From assembly GCA_964291275.2 (NCBI GenBank), contig OZ219799.1, forward strand, positions 744,001-808,000: a DNA stretch of 64,000 nucleotides. The letters are read 5' to 3'. The DNA comes from Bin80 sp964291275. GTDB lineage: Bacteria > Bacteroidota > Rhodothermia > Rhodothermales > Bin80. The translations under genes were made by a program, and so were the position numbers. This document shows positions 43,625-52,531 of the stretch, piece after piece. The notes beneath the pieces were generated by a model, which worked only from the letters and a program-made list of their open reading frames with translations, ran no database searches and was not told where the DNA came from. Numbering within the stretch: the first letter of the stretch is position 1; each line of letters begins with the position of its first letter.

Positions 43625-44697
43625 TGTCTGCAGCAGGCGGGAGACGCAAAAAAAAATCTTCGCTCGATCTCTATAGGGATCTGAAAAAAGATTTTGAGGC
43701 GGGACACTTTAAACCGGTCTACCTCTTCTATGGAGCGGAGCCGTATTTCCCCGATCAGTTGCAGCAGATTCTGATTGATCATACTCTTCCCCCGGAGGAT
43801 CGTGATTTTAACCTTGATGTAGTTTACGGGCCGGATATAGCCGCTAAAGATGTACTAGGTATATGCCAAATGGCACCCATGCTGACTGAGCGGCGTGTTG
43901 TCATCATACGGGCATTTGATCAACTCAAGGGAAACAAACTGTTTACAACGCTGGCTAAATGGCCAAATCCAGCAGCAATTGTGTTCCTTGTTTGCGAAAC
44001 TCGCCCAAGGTTCAATGCGGATCCTTATCGCACGCTGAAAAAAACCCCCAAAATCGCAAAGGTTGTGGAGTTTGCTCCGTTGTGGCGCAGTCAGGTGGGA
44101 CCGTTTTTGCGTGAATATGCCAGTTCTCGAGGTTGCAAACTGGAAAAGAGTGCCGGACAACTACTGATAGAATTTCTAGGTACCAGACTAGCGCTATTGG
44201 TCCAGGAGATTGAAAAGCTCATCACTTACGTGGGTGTGCCTGAGACGAGAGTGATTACGAAACAGGATGTTCTGCAGGCCAGCGGACAATCTCGTGAGAT
44301 TAATATATTTGAGCTACAGGATGCCATCACGGATCGCAGACGGGTTGAGGCGCACAGGATTGCAGAGCAGTTATTACTCGGTGCTTCTTCGAGGCGGGGC
44401 GAAGTTTTAAAAATTCTGGCCGTACTAAACAGCCATTTCCTTAAGCTCTGGAAATTGCACGGCTGTCCCTCACATGGCCTCAAGCCGGCAGATATTACCG
44501 AGCGGACCGGCATTCCGTACACCATGATCTATAAGTACAGGCAGGCTGCCCGCAACTGGCCGCTACCAGAAATCGAACGGGCCATGCAACTGTTTTTGAG
44601 TGTGGACAGCGAAATTAAAGGCTTCTCCAAACGAAGTCCACGTGTGATTATGACACTTTTGATCACACGGCTATTGTCTGAACCTTTGCGGCACTAA
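43624..44697 (+). CDS. holA: DNA polymerase III subunit delta
   Basis: About 357 residues; the ATG at 43624 shares one base with the previous stop, and a GTG three bases earlier is in frame. Seen: P-V-Y-L-F-Y-G-A-E-P-Y-F near the N-terminus (the HolA opening motif), R-R-V-V-I-I-R-A-F-D-Q-L, L-V-Q-E-I-E-K-L-I-T-Y-V, and the helical collar with L-A-V-L-N-S-H-F-L-K-L-W. Delta opens the sliding clamp as part of the clamp loader. Length is as usual (330-360). Confidence 0.88.
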   Translation: MSAAGGRRKKKSSLDLYRDLKKDFEAGHFKPVYLFYGAEPYFPDQLQQILIDHTLPPEDRDFNLDVVYGPDIAAKDVLGICQMAPMLTERRVVIIRAFDQLKGNKLFTTLAKWPNPAAIVFLVCETRPRFNADPYRTLKKTPKIAKVVEFAPLWRSQVGPFLREYASSRGCKLEKSAGQLLIEFLGTRLALLVQEIEKLITYVGVPETRVITKQDVLQASGQSREINIFELQDAITDRRRVEAHRIAEQLLLGASSRRGEVLKILAVLNSHFLKLWKLHGCPSHGLKPADITERTGIPYTMIYKYRQAARNWPLPEIERAMQLFLSVDSEIKGFSKRSPRVIMTLLITRLLSEPLRH

Positions 44698-44723
44698 TTG
44701 CGTTGGCACTACACGGAGGTTCC

Positions 44724-44855
44724 GTGAAGATCTTTAGCAAACGCTTTCATGCGTATGAATGCCCGAAATGCTTTGATCTGGTTCAAATCAAGAAACATTC
44801 GTGTTTCGCCTTCATTACGTCATGTAGAAGGAGTCAACTTCACCCCGGAAACTGA
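44724..44855 (+). CDS. possible small zinc-ribbon-like protein, 43 residues
   Basis: A GTG-initiated frame with a strong ribosome site (CGGAGG) 5 bases before the start. It encodes 43 residues with cysteines at 13, 16, 27 and 34: E-C-P-K-C-F-D-L-V, H-S-C-F, T-S-C-R-R. The C-x2-C plus two later cysteines could bind zinc. It is basic. It lies between holA and the anti-sigma-like gene on the same strand. There is no homologue I recognise; it may be a real small protein or chance. Confidence 0.35.
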   Translation: MKIFSKRFHAYECPKCFDLVQIKKHSCFAFITSCRRSQLHPGN

Positions 44856-44886
44856 TCGTATGGATGGTATATAGCTACTCTCGCTC

Positions 44887-45327
44887 ATGTTGAGTAAAGC
44901 CTCCTGGATGGACGAACTCCTGTGTGAGTATGTGGACGGAACAATGGATCGTGCCGTTCGCGCCGCATTTGAGGAGTGTGTGGAATGCGATACAGGACTT
45001 GCGCGCCAAGTCAGGTATTTGCGTTGCACACGACGCTTGTTATGTGAACATCGTTTGCGAACTCCAACGGGACTACGTGCATGTGTTCGTAGGAGACTGT
45101 CTCGTCATTTGCCGTTTGCCAGTCCGATCCGTCCACCACACACCAGTATTTTGGTCGGCACGGCTGTTGCGATTATTTTGGCAGCGGGGCTTGTGGCCGG
45201 TGCTTCGCGACATGCATCCACTTCGGTAGTGGGGTTGAGTGGTGGGATTCGACTTGTTTTAGAAGCGGACCCTTGGTCAGTTAAAAAGGTTCATGGTCAG
45301 CCCCTAAGGGAGTATCTGTCTGGTTAA
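44887..45327 (+). CDS. putative anti-sigma factor-like membrane protein
   Basis: 146 residues. The N-terminal 60 residues resemble a zf-HC2-type anti-sigma domain: L-L-C-E-Y-V-D-G-T-M-D, followed by F-E-E-C-V-E-C-D and helices. A single membrane helix (I-L-V-G-T-A-V-A-I-I-L-A-A-G-L-V-A-G) comes at about 95-112, with a short outer tail. The usual H-x3-C-x2-C zinc motif is not complete, so it may bind without zinc. No ECF sigma gene is adjacent, which is unusual. tRNA-Val starts immediately after the stop. Confidence 0.55.
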   Translation: MLSKASWMDELLCEYVDGTMDRAVRAAFEECVECDTGLARQVRYLRCTRRLLCEHRLRTPTGLRACVRRRLSRHLPFASPIRPPHTSILVGTAVAIILAAGLVAGASRHASTSVVGLSGGIRLVLEADPWSVKKVHGQPLREYLSG

Positions 45328-45404
45328 GGGCTCTTAGCTCAGTGGTTTAGAGCGCTCGCCTCACACGCGAGAGGTCACAGGTTCGAATCCCGTAGGGCCC
45401 ACCA
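45328..45404 (+). tRNA. tRNA-Val (anticodon CAC)
   Basis: A 77-nt cloverleaf including an encoded CCA. The acceptor stem gggctct pairs with agggccc (with G-U). The D arm is agctcagtggtttagagc. The anticodon stem ctcgc/gcgag encloses the loop ctcacac, giving anticodon CAC for the GUG codon. The T arm contains ggttcgaatcc. It is the only tRNA seen in the window. No integrated element follows its 3' end. Confidence 0.96.
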
Positions 45405-45438
45405 ACTCTTACGCTATATAAGACTCCTACATCGCAAA

Positions 45439-47778
45439 ATGATACGAAATCTTTCGGTTTTGGCCATTTTGGCCGCATTGACAGTGCCCGTTACTGGAGC
45501 ACCTCCCCCTGAATCACTGGCTGCTTTCGGCGGAGCGATTGTTGCCGGAGATAGTCACCTCTTTGTAGCTGAGTCCCGGGGTTTCAAAAACCCGGGAATG
45601 GTTCATGTTTATTTGCGTGATGCAGATCAGAAGTGGTTATTGAGCAGCTCACTGCGTGCTCAAGATGCTCATGTTAATGATGGATTTGGTAGTACGATTG
45701 CGTATGGAAACGGAACATTGGTTGTCGCAAGCGCAACAGCCGTTTTTATTTTCGAGCAAGAGGATGGAACGGGTAACTTTGTTCAAACAGGAAGACTTGA
45801 GTCAGAGCACCTCCTAACCTTTGGCAGTGCACTCGCAGCAGATGGGAGATGGATTGCTGTAGGTGCCGGGCTGCCCAACGGAAGTACAGGCGATGTATCT
45901 GTTTATTATCGCAACTCGGATGACGTTTGGGTTGAGGGTGCAAAACTTGTCGATCCCGGTACGGAGGCTGTGTCAATGTATGGAATGACGCTTTCGATGG
46001 ATCAGGGGCGTTTACTTGTAGGATCTCCTGGGGCCTGTAGCGCGTATTTGTACGAATACGGCAACGATGAATGGGGGCTTGTCGAAACATTTTCATGTGG
46101 AGAGTTGGGCACGGAGTCGGCGTTTGCAGCCTCCGTAGATCTAAAAGGAAATCGGGCAGCCATTGGTGCGCCTCGGCACAACAGTGGACTGGGTGCAGTG
46201 GCTGTCTGGCGCCTGGGTGATGGCGAAGATGCGACGTGGAGTGAGTGGGAGATTCTTACCCCGAATGATCCATCAGGACGCCAGTTTTTTGGTGCACAGG
46301 TCCAGATCCGGGATCCTCGCTGGATTGTTGTTGGTGCGCCAATGGCCTCAGATATGGATGGGGAAGTACTCGTATATCCGGTGCAGGAAAATGGATATGC
46401 TGATTCTGACAACTATACTCCCGTTCGCGGGCCCGGCCCAAGATTTGGATCAGTTTTAGCAATTGATGGGTCAGTTATTGCGGTGGGTGCGCCAGGTGCA
46501 GCCTATGGAGAAGGCAGTGCTTCACTGGTGGAGTTCGGGAATGATACCTGGGAGGTAACACAGGAGATTTTTAATGCAGGGGAACCTATGCCAAGTATTG
46601 CCGGAACCCAGGCGACTTGTGCCGGAGGACAGGCCGAAAGCTTTGGTTGTGGCCTAGTAGATTTGCTGGCGTTCCTGCCCAACCAGGAAATGGAGATGAA
46701 TCGCGGTGTGCGCCTGAGCGATGTGTGGGGCTGGACAGATCCCGAAACCGGTACTGAATATGGCTTGATCGGTCATTTGGAGGGAGCGATTTTTATTGAT
46801 TTAAGTGATCCGTCCATGCCGAAATACCTGGGTACACTGCCGCGCACAGAAGGCTCGCCGGGAAGTACCTGGCGGGATATCAAGGTGTATAAAGATCATG
46901 CGTTTATTGTCGCCGACGGTGCACGGGAGCATGGGATGCAAGTCTTTGACTTAACGCAATTGAGAGAGGTGACGAATCCACCGGTGCAGTTTGAGGGAAC
47001 TGCGCACTACGACCAGATTCACAGTGCTCACAATATTGTAATCAACGAGGACACCGGATTTGCTTTTGCTGTTGGTGCTTCCGGCGGAGGCGAGACATGC
47101 GGAGGCGGTCTCCACATGATTGATATTCGTGAGCCCCAGGCTCCCGTTTTTGCGGGTTGCTTCGCAGATGAAACGACCGGACGCCGTAAGACCGGGTACA
47201 GTCATGATGCGCAGTGCGTGATCTACAATGGACCGGATGTCGAATATACCGGACGTGAAATGTGCATTGGTGCCAACGAAACTGCAATCAGCATCGCGGA
47301 TGTCACTGATAAGGAGAATCCGGTTCCGGTTGGAACAGGTTCTTACCCCGATGCCGGATATGTGCACCAGGGCTGGCTTTCAGAAGACCATTCTTACTTC
47401 TATCAGAATGACGAACTGGATGAAATTGCTGGGAAAGTTGATAAAACACGCACGCTGGTTTGGGACGTCAGAGACCTGAGTGATCCAATAATGGTCCGTG
47501 AGTTCTATGGGCCCACTTCGGCTACGGATCATAACCTCTATGTACACGGTGATCTGATGTATCAGACTAATAATGCGAGTGGTCTGCGACTCGTAGATGT
47601 ATCAACACCCGATAATCCGGTGGAGATCGGATACTTCGATACAACACCGTACGGAACCGATGAAGCTGGATTCAACGGAACCTGGAGCAGTTATCCGTAC
47701 TTCAAGAGTGGCATTATTGTGGTGACGAGCCGGCGTGAGGGAGTGTTTATCCTTAAGAAACAGGCGGTCGATATCTGA
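45439..47778 (+). CDS. secreted FG-GAP-like / choice-of-anchor B fusion protein
   Basis: 779 residues with a signal peptide (L-S-V-L-A-I-L-A-A-L-T-V-P-V-T-G-A). The N-terminal 380 residues contain FG-GAP-like propeller repeats (F-G-S-T-I-A-Y-G-N-G, F-G-S-A-L-A-A-D-G-R-W, F-G-S-V-L-A-I-D-G). The C-terminal 390 residues are a choice-of-anchor B domain closely parallel to the 28231-29832 protein: D-V-W-G-W-T-D-P-E-T, W-R-D-I-K-V-Y-K-D-H, H-N-I-V-I-N-E-D-T-G-F-A-F, H-Q-G-W-L-S-E-D-H. Unlike that paralogue it lacks a C-terminal sorting domain and ends in K-K-Q-A-V-D-I. It is probably exported to the periplasm or surface. Function unknown. Confidence 0.82.
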   Translation: MIRNLSVLAILAALTVPVTGAPPPESLAAFGGAIVAGDSHLFVAESRGFKNPGMVHVYLRDADQKWLLSSSLRAQDAHVNDGFGSTIAYGNGTLVVASATAVFIFEQEDGTGNFVQTGRLESEHLLTFGSALAADGRWIAVGAGLPNGSTGDVSVYYRNSDDVWVEGAKLVDPGTEAVSMYGMTLSMDQGRLLVGSPGACSAYLYEYGNDEWGLVETFSCGELGTESAFAASVDLKGNRAAIGAPRHNSGLGAVAVWRLGDGEDATWSEWEILTPNDPSGRQFFGAQVQIRDPRWIVVGAPMASDMDGEVLVYPVQENGYADSDNYTPVRGPGPRFGSVLAIDGSVIAVGAPGAAYGEGSASLVEFGNDTWEVTQEIFNAGEPMPSIAGTQATCAGGQAESFGCGLVDLLAFLPNQEMEMNRGVRLSDVWGWTDPETGTEYGLIGHLEGAIFIDLSDPSMPKYLGTLPRTEGSPGSTWRDIKVYKDHAFIVADGAREHGMQVFDLTQLREVTNPPVQFEGTAHYDQIHSAHNIVINEDTGFAFAVGASGGGETCGGGLHMIDIREPQAPVFAGCFADETTGRRKTGYSHDAQCVIYNGPDVEYTGREMCIGANETAISIADVTDKENPVPVGTGSYPDAGYVHQGWLSEDHSYFYQNDELDEIAGKVDKTRTLVWDVRDLSDPIMVREFYGPTSATDHNLYVHGDLMYQTNNASGLRLVDVSTPDNPVEIGYFDTTPYGTDEAGFNGTWSSYPYFKSGIIVVTSRREGVFILKKQAVDI

Positions 47779-47872
47779 TCAACGGATCATAGATGGCATC
47801 AACTGTGTAAACTGTTGGGTTGCGTTAAAGCCCAGCACGTAATCGAAACACATTTACCGGAGTCGCTCACAT

Positions 47873-48712
47873 ATGTACGTCCCACGTCGCCAGCGAATGC
47901 TGGATCAGTATCTGAAAGAGATAGGTCAAATTGATCTTGTGACGCCAGCGGAAGAGGCGGAGTTAGCACGGAGGATTAAACAGGGCGATGAGGAGGCGCT
48001 TCTGAAGCTTACCCGTGCCAACCTACGCTTTGTAGTTTCGGTTGCGAAAAAATTCCAAGGGCAGGGGTTGCATCTCACCGACTTGATCAACGAAGGCAAT
48101 TATGGTCTCATCAAAGCTGCCAAGCGGTTTGATGAGACGCGTGGATTCAAGTTCATCTCTTATGCCGTGTGGTGGATTCGCCAGTCTATTCTGCAGGCAC
48201 TGGCTGAACAGGGGCGGGTGGTGCGTTTGCCTCTGAATCAGATCGGCACGATAAGCAAGATTCGTAAGAGCAGTGCACGGCTGGCACAGGAGCATGAACG
48301 TGATCCAAATCTGGAAGAACTGGCAACTGATCTCCAGATTGATATCGAAAAGGTTCGCAGTGCGATGCAGCGCACTGCCAGGCATTTGTCCATGGACGCT
48401 CCCTTTAATGAAGAGGACGAGAACAGCCTGTTGGATGTGCTGCCCAGCAACGAAATAGCTCCACCTGACGAACCGCTGCGCGGGGAGTCCCTGAAGATTG
48501 ATATTGAGGTGGCGCTAAGCAGCCTGTGTCCGCGTGAGGCGGAGATCACCCGTCTATACTTTGGAGTTGGTCGCGAGCATCCCCTGACACTGGAAGAAAT
48601 CGGTCTTCGTTTTGATTTAACAAGAGAGCGAGTGCGACAGATTAAAGAAAAAGCCCTCCGTAAACTTCGCCAAAAACACCGACGCGAAGATTTGAAAGTG
48701 CACGATATGTAA
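47873..48712 (+). CDS. rpoD: primary RNA polymerase sigma factor (compact RpoD/SigA)
   Basis: 279 residues. Region 1.2: L-D-Q-Y-L-K-E-I-G. Region 2: A-N-L-R-F-V-V-S-V-A-K-K-F, D-L-I-N-E-G-N-Y-G-L-I-K-A-A-K-R-F-D, and F-K-F-I-S-Y-A-V-W-W-I-R-Q for -10 melting. Region 3 and a region 4 helix-turn-helix with L-T-L-E-E-I-G-L-R-F-D-L-T-R-E-R-V-R-Q-I then follow. Region 1.1 and the non-conserved insert are absent. That compact plan is the housekeeping sigma of Bacteroidota and relatives, which supports the proposed lineage. This chromosome probably uses non-Escherichia promoter spacing. Confidence 0.92.
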   Translation: MYVPRRQRMLDQYLKEIGQIDLVTPAEEAELARRIKQGDEEALLKLTRANLRFVVSVAKKFQGQGLHLTDLINEGNYGLIKAAKRFDETRGFKFISYAVWWIRQSILQALAEQGRVVRLPLNQIGTISKIRKSSARLAQEHERDPNLEELATDLQIDIEKVRSAMQRTARHLSMDAPFNEEDENSLLDVLPSNEIAPPDEPLRGESLKIDIEVALSSLCPREAEITRLYFGVGREHPLTLEEIGLRFDLTRERVRQIKEKALRKLRQKHRREDLKVHDM

Positions 48713-48913
48713 AATCCTTGCCTTCATAAGGCGCCGGAGTGAATACAGAATACTGGTCGTCTATGAAGGCGGACGCGACTATTGTGATCAATAACGCCCG
48801 CATGTATATCGTTTTGTGTGTAACAATGGCAGACACTGTTTCGTAGGCTCGAATAGCCGATTGCAGTATCGCCCAATGAAAATCGTAAAACAAATTCCTC
48901 CCAAACTTCTTTG

Positions 48914-50290
48914 ATGAGCACGGTCATGACCATTCGGCTCCCTTCACTGGTATCTTCGCACATGTTTTGTGTGAGTTTGCTGGCCATCTTCACACTTACT
49001 GCGTCAGCCCAGGTACCGCAGGAAATTACATTTCAGGATGCAATACGCATTGCATTGGATCAGAACACTCAGCTGCGACAGAGTGCCAACCAGTTAAGAC
49101 TCAGCGAGATTGATGTTCGGTCTGCGCGTGCGGCATATCTGCCAAGCTTTAACGTGAGCACAGGAGGCGGGACAAGCTTCGGGTTGTCCTTTGACACAAA
49201 TGTTGGTGAGCTCCGCACAACGGCCAACTCACGATTCAACGTGAACGCTGGCACGTCTGTGACGCTGTTTGACGGGTTCGAGAGACAGTCGATTCTTCGT
49301 CAGAGTCGACTCAACGTGACTGCAAATGACTTTGATCTTGAGCGTCAGCGGCAATTGGTAGTGTTCCAGGTTGCAACTCAGTTTCTCGCCTATATCCAGG
49401 CGAGTGAGCAGGTAGCTTTTCAGCAGGAAAATCTAGCCGCTGCTCAGCAGCTTCTGGCTCAGATTGAGGAATTTGTACGGGTTGGTACACGCCCGGTATC
49501 GGATCTGTACCAGCAACAGGCTGCAGTAGAATCAGCAGAGCTGGGTATACTACAGGTCGAGCAGCTGGCGCAGGTGGCTATGGCCAATTTATTGCAGATT
49601 TTACAGTTGGACCCGCTGGGCAGTTACGAATTTATGGTGCCGGAATTGGAGGACGAATACTTGTTGTCAGAGGAGTTTGATCTAACTGATCTCATCACGC
49701 GCGCACGGCTGCAGCGAAGTGATTTACGCGCACAGGAAATTTCCGTCCTGGCAGCTCAGCAAGGGCTTCGTGCAGCGTCCAGCAGCATGTTACCTCAATT
49801 AAGCTTTTCGGCTGGCGCAGGTACAAGTTATAACAGTGGGATACAGGCATTCAGTTTTGGCGGGCAGTTGGAGCGGAATCGTTCTGAGCAAATCTCGCTG
49901 TCGGTGAGTGTGCCAGTCTTTAATCGTCTTCGCACACGCACTCAAAAGCAGCGAGCGCAGATATCGTATGAAAATGCACGACTCGGCGTTGAGGCAACCC
50001 AGCAGCAGGTCGGCGTTGAAGTTCGGCAGGCTTATCTAAATTACGTGATCGCCGAAAAAGAACTGGAGGTAACCGAGAGACAGTTGGTTTATCGGCAGCA
50101 GGCGTTGGATGCTGCTCGTGAGCGTTACAACGTTGGGGCGGCTACCCTCGTTGAACTTACGCAGGCGAATTCCGAATTTGTGCAGGCGTCACAGGAGGCA
50201 ATTGCTGCACGATACACCATTTTCGTGCGTAAACGATTGATTCGTTACTACACTGGTGAGCTGGATCCAAGCCAGCCACTATTTGATTAA
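48914..50290 (+). CDS. TolC-family outer membrane efflux protein
   Basis: About 458 residues from the ATG at 48914, with a signal peptide (M-F-C-V-S-L-L-A-I-F-T-L-T-A-S-A-Q). Two repeats of long amphipathic helices typical of the outer-membrane efflux channel are visible: I-T-F-Q-D-A-I-R-I-A-L-D-Q-N and later E-L-E-V-T-E-R-Q-L-V-Y-R-Q-Q-A-L-D-A-A-R-E-R-Y-N-V-G-A-A-T-L-V-E-L-T. It would form the trimeric tunnel of a tripartite pump with the next two genes, which lie 7 and 15 bp downstream in series. Confidence 0.9.
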   Translation: MSTVMTIRLPSLVSSHMFCVSLLAIFTLTASAQVPQEITFQDAIRIALDQNTQLRQSANQLRLSEIDVRSARAAYLPSFNVSTGGGTSFGLSFDTNVGELRTTANSRFNVNAGTSVTLFDGFERQSILRQSRLNVTANDFDLERQRQLVVFQVATQFLAYIQASEQVAFQQENLAAAQQLLAQIEEFVRVGTRPVSDLYQQQAAVESAELGILQVEQLAQVAMANLLQILQLDPLGSYEFMVPELEDEYLLSEEFDLTDLITRARLQRSDLRAQEISVLAAQQGLRAASSSMLPQLSFSAGAGTSYNSGIQAFSFGGQLERNRSEQISLSVSVPVFNRLRTRTQKQRAQISYENARLGVEATQQQVGVEVRQAYLNYVIAEKELEVTERQLVYRQQALDAARERYNVGAATLVELTQANSEFVQASQEAIAARYTIFVRKRLIRYYTGELDPSQPLFD

Positions 50291-50297
50291 GATTACC

Positions 50298-51665
50298 ATG
50301 GCAAAGAAAAAGAAAAAGAATCGTACTCGCAATCTTCTGATATTCGTTGCGGTAGCAGTGATCCTTCTGGTGATTTTGGGTCTTGCTGGGCAGCGTTTCT
50401 TCGGTGGTCCCAACGCAGAAAGCGTGGAGATTGTTACAGCGCAATTACGAACAGTCACACAAACGGTGACTGCGTCTGGACGCGTGCAGCCGGAAGTAGA
50501 AATCGTGATTAGCCCGGACGTCTCCGGTGAAATCGTGCAACTACCTGTCGTTGAAGGTCAGCAGGTTCGCAGGGGAGAGCTTCTGGCACGTATCAAACCG
50601 GACTATTACGAGGCTCAGGTAGAGCAGGCAGAAGCACAGCTTTCACAGTCCAAGGCGAACTTGTCACAGCGCGAAGCAAGCCTCCTGTTACAGGAGCAGA
50701 CTCTCGAGCGGCAACGTCAGCTGTACGAAGCAGAGGTCATCCCTCTCGAGCAATTTGAGCAGAGCAAAACTGAGCATAAGATAGCTCAGACAGATCTGGA
50801 CGCGGCAACGTTTAATGTGGAGAGCGCAGAGGCGCGTCTGCGGGAGGTCAAGGAACAACTCAGCAAGACCGTACTCTATGCACCGATGTCCGGAACGGTG
50901 AGCCAATTGGATATTGAGTTAGGTGAACGTGTGACGGGCAATGAGCTTCAAGCGGGTACTACGGTTATGAAGGTGGCACGTTTGGAACAAATGGAATTGG
51001 AAGTGGAGGTCAGTGAGAACGACGTGGTCAATGTTATGCTTGGTGACACCGCCTCTATTGAAGTGGATGCCTATCCTGAGCGCTACTTTAAGGGGGTCGT
51101 TACAGAAATCGCAAACTCGGCCCGGCTGCAAGGAAGTACATTTCAGGAGCAGGTGACGAACTTTCCGGTCAAAATCCGCATCCTGGACCCCCACAATCCT
51201 GCTGCACAGTCCCCAGGTATCCTTAACGAGACTCCCTCGATTCAAGACTATCCGAGCTTCAGACCGGGTATGAGTGGAACAGTTGACATCTTTACAAGCA
51301 CGGTTGCCGAAGTCGTTGCTATTCCAATTCAGGCCGTGACCGTAAGGGACTTCAGAATTATCAATAGAACTCGTGCCCGGCGAGCCGCTACCGCCAGCTC
51401 AGATTCAGACTCGACGGCAGCGGCCGACAGCAACGACAGTGAGATTGGATCGGTTGCGTCGTCGGATGAAGAATATCTGCGGAGGATGGTTTTTGTAGTT
51501 GACGACGAAATGACGGTTGTAGCAACAGCAGTCGAAACTGGAATTTCGGATGATCAGTACATTGAAATCAAGGCAGGTCTGGAAGAGGGACAGCGGGTAG
51601 TGAATGGTCCGTACAGTGCCGTAAGTCGTGAACTCAGCGATGGAGACTTGATCAAGGAACGTTAA
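50298..51665 (+). CDS. periplasmic adaptor (HlyD/MacA family) of a tripartite exporter
   Basis: About 455 residues from the ATG at 50298. The N-terminus is very lysine-rich, followed by one membrane anchor (L-L-I-F-V-A-V-A-V-I-L-L-V-I-L-G). Then come a barrel-sandwich half (G-R-V-Q-P-E-V-E-I-V-I-S-P-D-V-S-G-E-I), a coiled-coil hairpin (about 110-200, V-E-Q-A-E-A-Q-L-S-Q-S-K-A-N), and the returning half-motif L-Y-A-P-M-S-G-T-V-S-Q-L. This is the MacA-like order. A low-complexity Ser/Asp-rich insert is at about 380-400. It links the inner-membrane pump to the TolC protein. Confidence 0.9.
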   Translation: MAKKKKKNRTRNLLIFVAVAVILLVILGLAGQRFFGGPNAESVEIVTAQLRTVTQTVTASGRVQPEVEIVISPDVSGEIVQLPVVEGQQVRRGELLARIKPDYYEAQVEQAEAQLSQSKANLSQREASLLLQEQTLERQRQLYEAEVIPLEQFEQSKTEHKIAQTDLDAATFNVESAEARLREVKEQLSKTVLYAPMSGTVSQLDIELGERVTGNELQAGTTVMKVARLEQMELEVEVSENDVVNVMLGDTASIEVDAYPERYFKGVVTEIANSARLQGSTFQEQVTNFPVKIRILDPHNPAAQSPGILNETPSIQDYPSFRPGMSGTVDIFTSTVAEVVAIPIQAVTVRDFRIINRTRARRAATASSDSDSTAAADSNDSEIGSVASSDEEYLRRMVFVVDDEMTVVATAVETGISDDQYIEIKAGLEEGQRVVNGPYSAVSRELSDGDLIKER

Positions 51666-51680
51666 GCCCGACAATTTTAG

Positions 51681-52427
51681 ATGAATAATGGAGCAAGCGG
51701 TCATCCGCTAATTCAGTTACGCGATGTTAGGAAGCTCTATCCTATGGGCACGGAGATCGTCCGCGCATTGGATGGAGTAAGCTTGGATGTGTACCCGAAT
51801 GAATACGTGGCGGTCATGGGACCCAGTGGTTCTGGCAAGTCCACACTCATGAACATGATTGGCTGCCTTGATACACCTACGGATGGGAGCTATCTCCTTC
51901 GCGGACACAATGTGGGCGAGATGGTTGATAATGAATTAGCAGAAATCCGTAATCGCGAGGTCGGGTTTGTTTTTCAAACTTTTAATCTATTGCCGCGCGT
52001 TAACTGTATGCAGAACGTAGAGCTTCCGCTCATATACAGTGGTAAGACACGCGGCCAGCGTCGCCAAATGGCTGCGCATGCGTTGGAACAGGTTGGATTG
52101 TCGGACCGGGTAACACATAAACCAAACGAACTGTCCGGCGGACAGCGCCAACGGGTTGCCGTTGCGCGTGCCTTGGTAAATAACCCGGCGTTGGTCCTAG
52201 CCGATGAACCAACCGGGAACCTCGATACCAAGACAGGTCAGGAGATCATGCTTCTCTTCGAGACGCTTTATCGCAGGGGTAACACTATTATGGTTGTGAC
52301 GCATGAAGAAGAGGTCGCGCATCATGCACGCCGCATTGTTCGTTTGCGGGATGGTTTAGTAGAAAGCGATGTCCGTGTTGAAAACCCCATACTGGTGAAC
52401 CAGGATACATCGACTGAATTCTCTTGA
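51681..52427 (+). CDS. ABC transporter ATPase (MacB/LolD type)
   Basis: 248 residues. Walker A G-P-S-G-S-G-K-S-T at 47-55, Q-loop F-V-F-Q-T-F-N-L-L, signature L-S-G-G-Q-R-Q-R-V-A-V-A-R-A-L, Walker B L-V-L-A-D-E-P-T-G-N-L-D, and switch His in V-V-T-H-E-E. This is the LolD/MacB-type ATPase that works with FtsX-like permeases. In relatives a permease gene follows at once. Here only a 31-codon frame and about 100 bp of unassigned DNA come before the oppositely oriented lipoprotein gene, so the permease is missing from this locus. Confidence 0.93.
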   Translation: MNNGASGHPLIQLRDVRKLYPMGTEIVRALDGVSLDVYPNEYVAVMGPSGSGKSTLMNMIGCLDTPTDGSYLLRGHNVGEMVDNELAEIRNREVGFVFQTFNLLPRVNCMQNVELPLIYSGKTRGQRRQMAAHALEQVGLSDRVTHKPNELSGGQRQRVAVARALVNNPALVLADEPTGNLDTKTGQEIMLLFETLYRRGNTIMVVTHEEEVAHHARRIVRLRDGLVESDVRVENPILVNQDTSTEFS

Positions 52428-52435
52428 GAGAAGGT

Positions 52436-52531
52436 ATGTCGGCCAGTGGAGAGAGCAGCCGCCGGCGACCAGGTTGGCGGTGGATTTCGATCAGGATTAA
52501 ATCGATTCCAATACTGGAGCTCCTGGCTTAA
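52436..52531 (+). CDS. possible 31-residue ORF after the ABC ATPase
   Basis: An ATG frame with a good ribosome site (GAGAGAAGG) begins 8 bp after the ATPase stop, exactly where a permease gene would be expected. It encodes a short basic N-terminus (S-S-R-R-R-P-G-W-R-W), then I-S-I-R-I-K-S-I-P-I-L-E-L-L-A before a stop. Possibly the start of a permease gene that has been deleted, or a chance frame. Another plus frame through 52446-52685 also reads plausibly (N-P-E-F-G-V-P-E-A-A-Y) but has no known match. Confidence 0.3.
   Translation: MSASGESSRRRPGWRWISIRIKSIPILELLA

Noticed and set aside
45328..45404. tRNA-Val as an integration site
   Set aside because: No integrase follows and no repeat of the tRNA 3' end was seen downstream.
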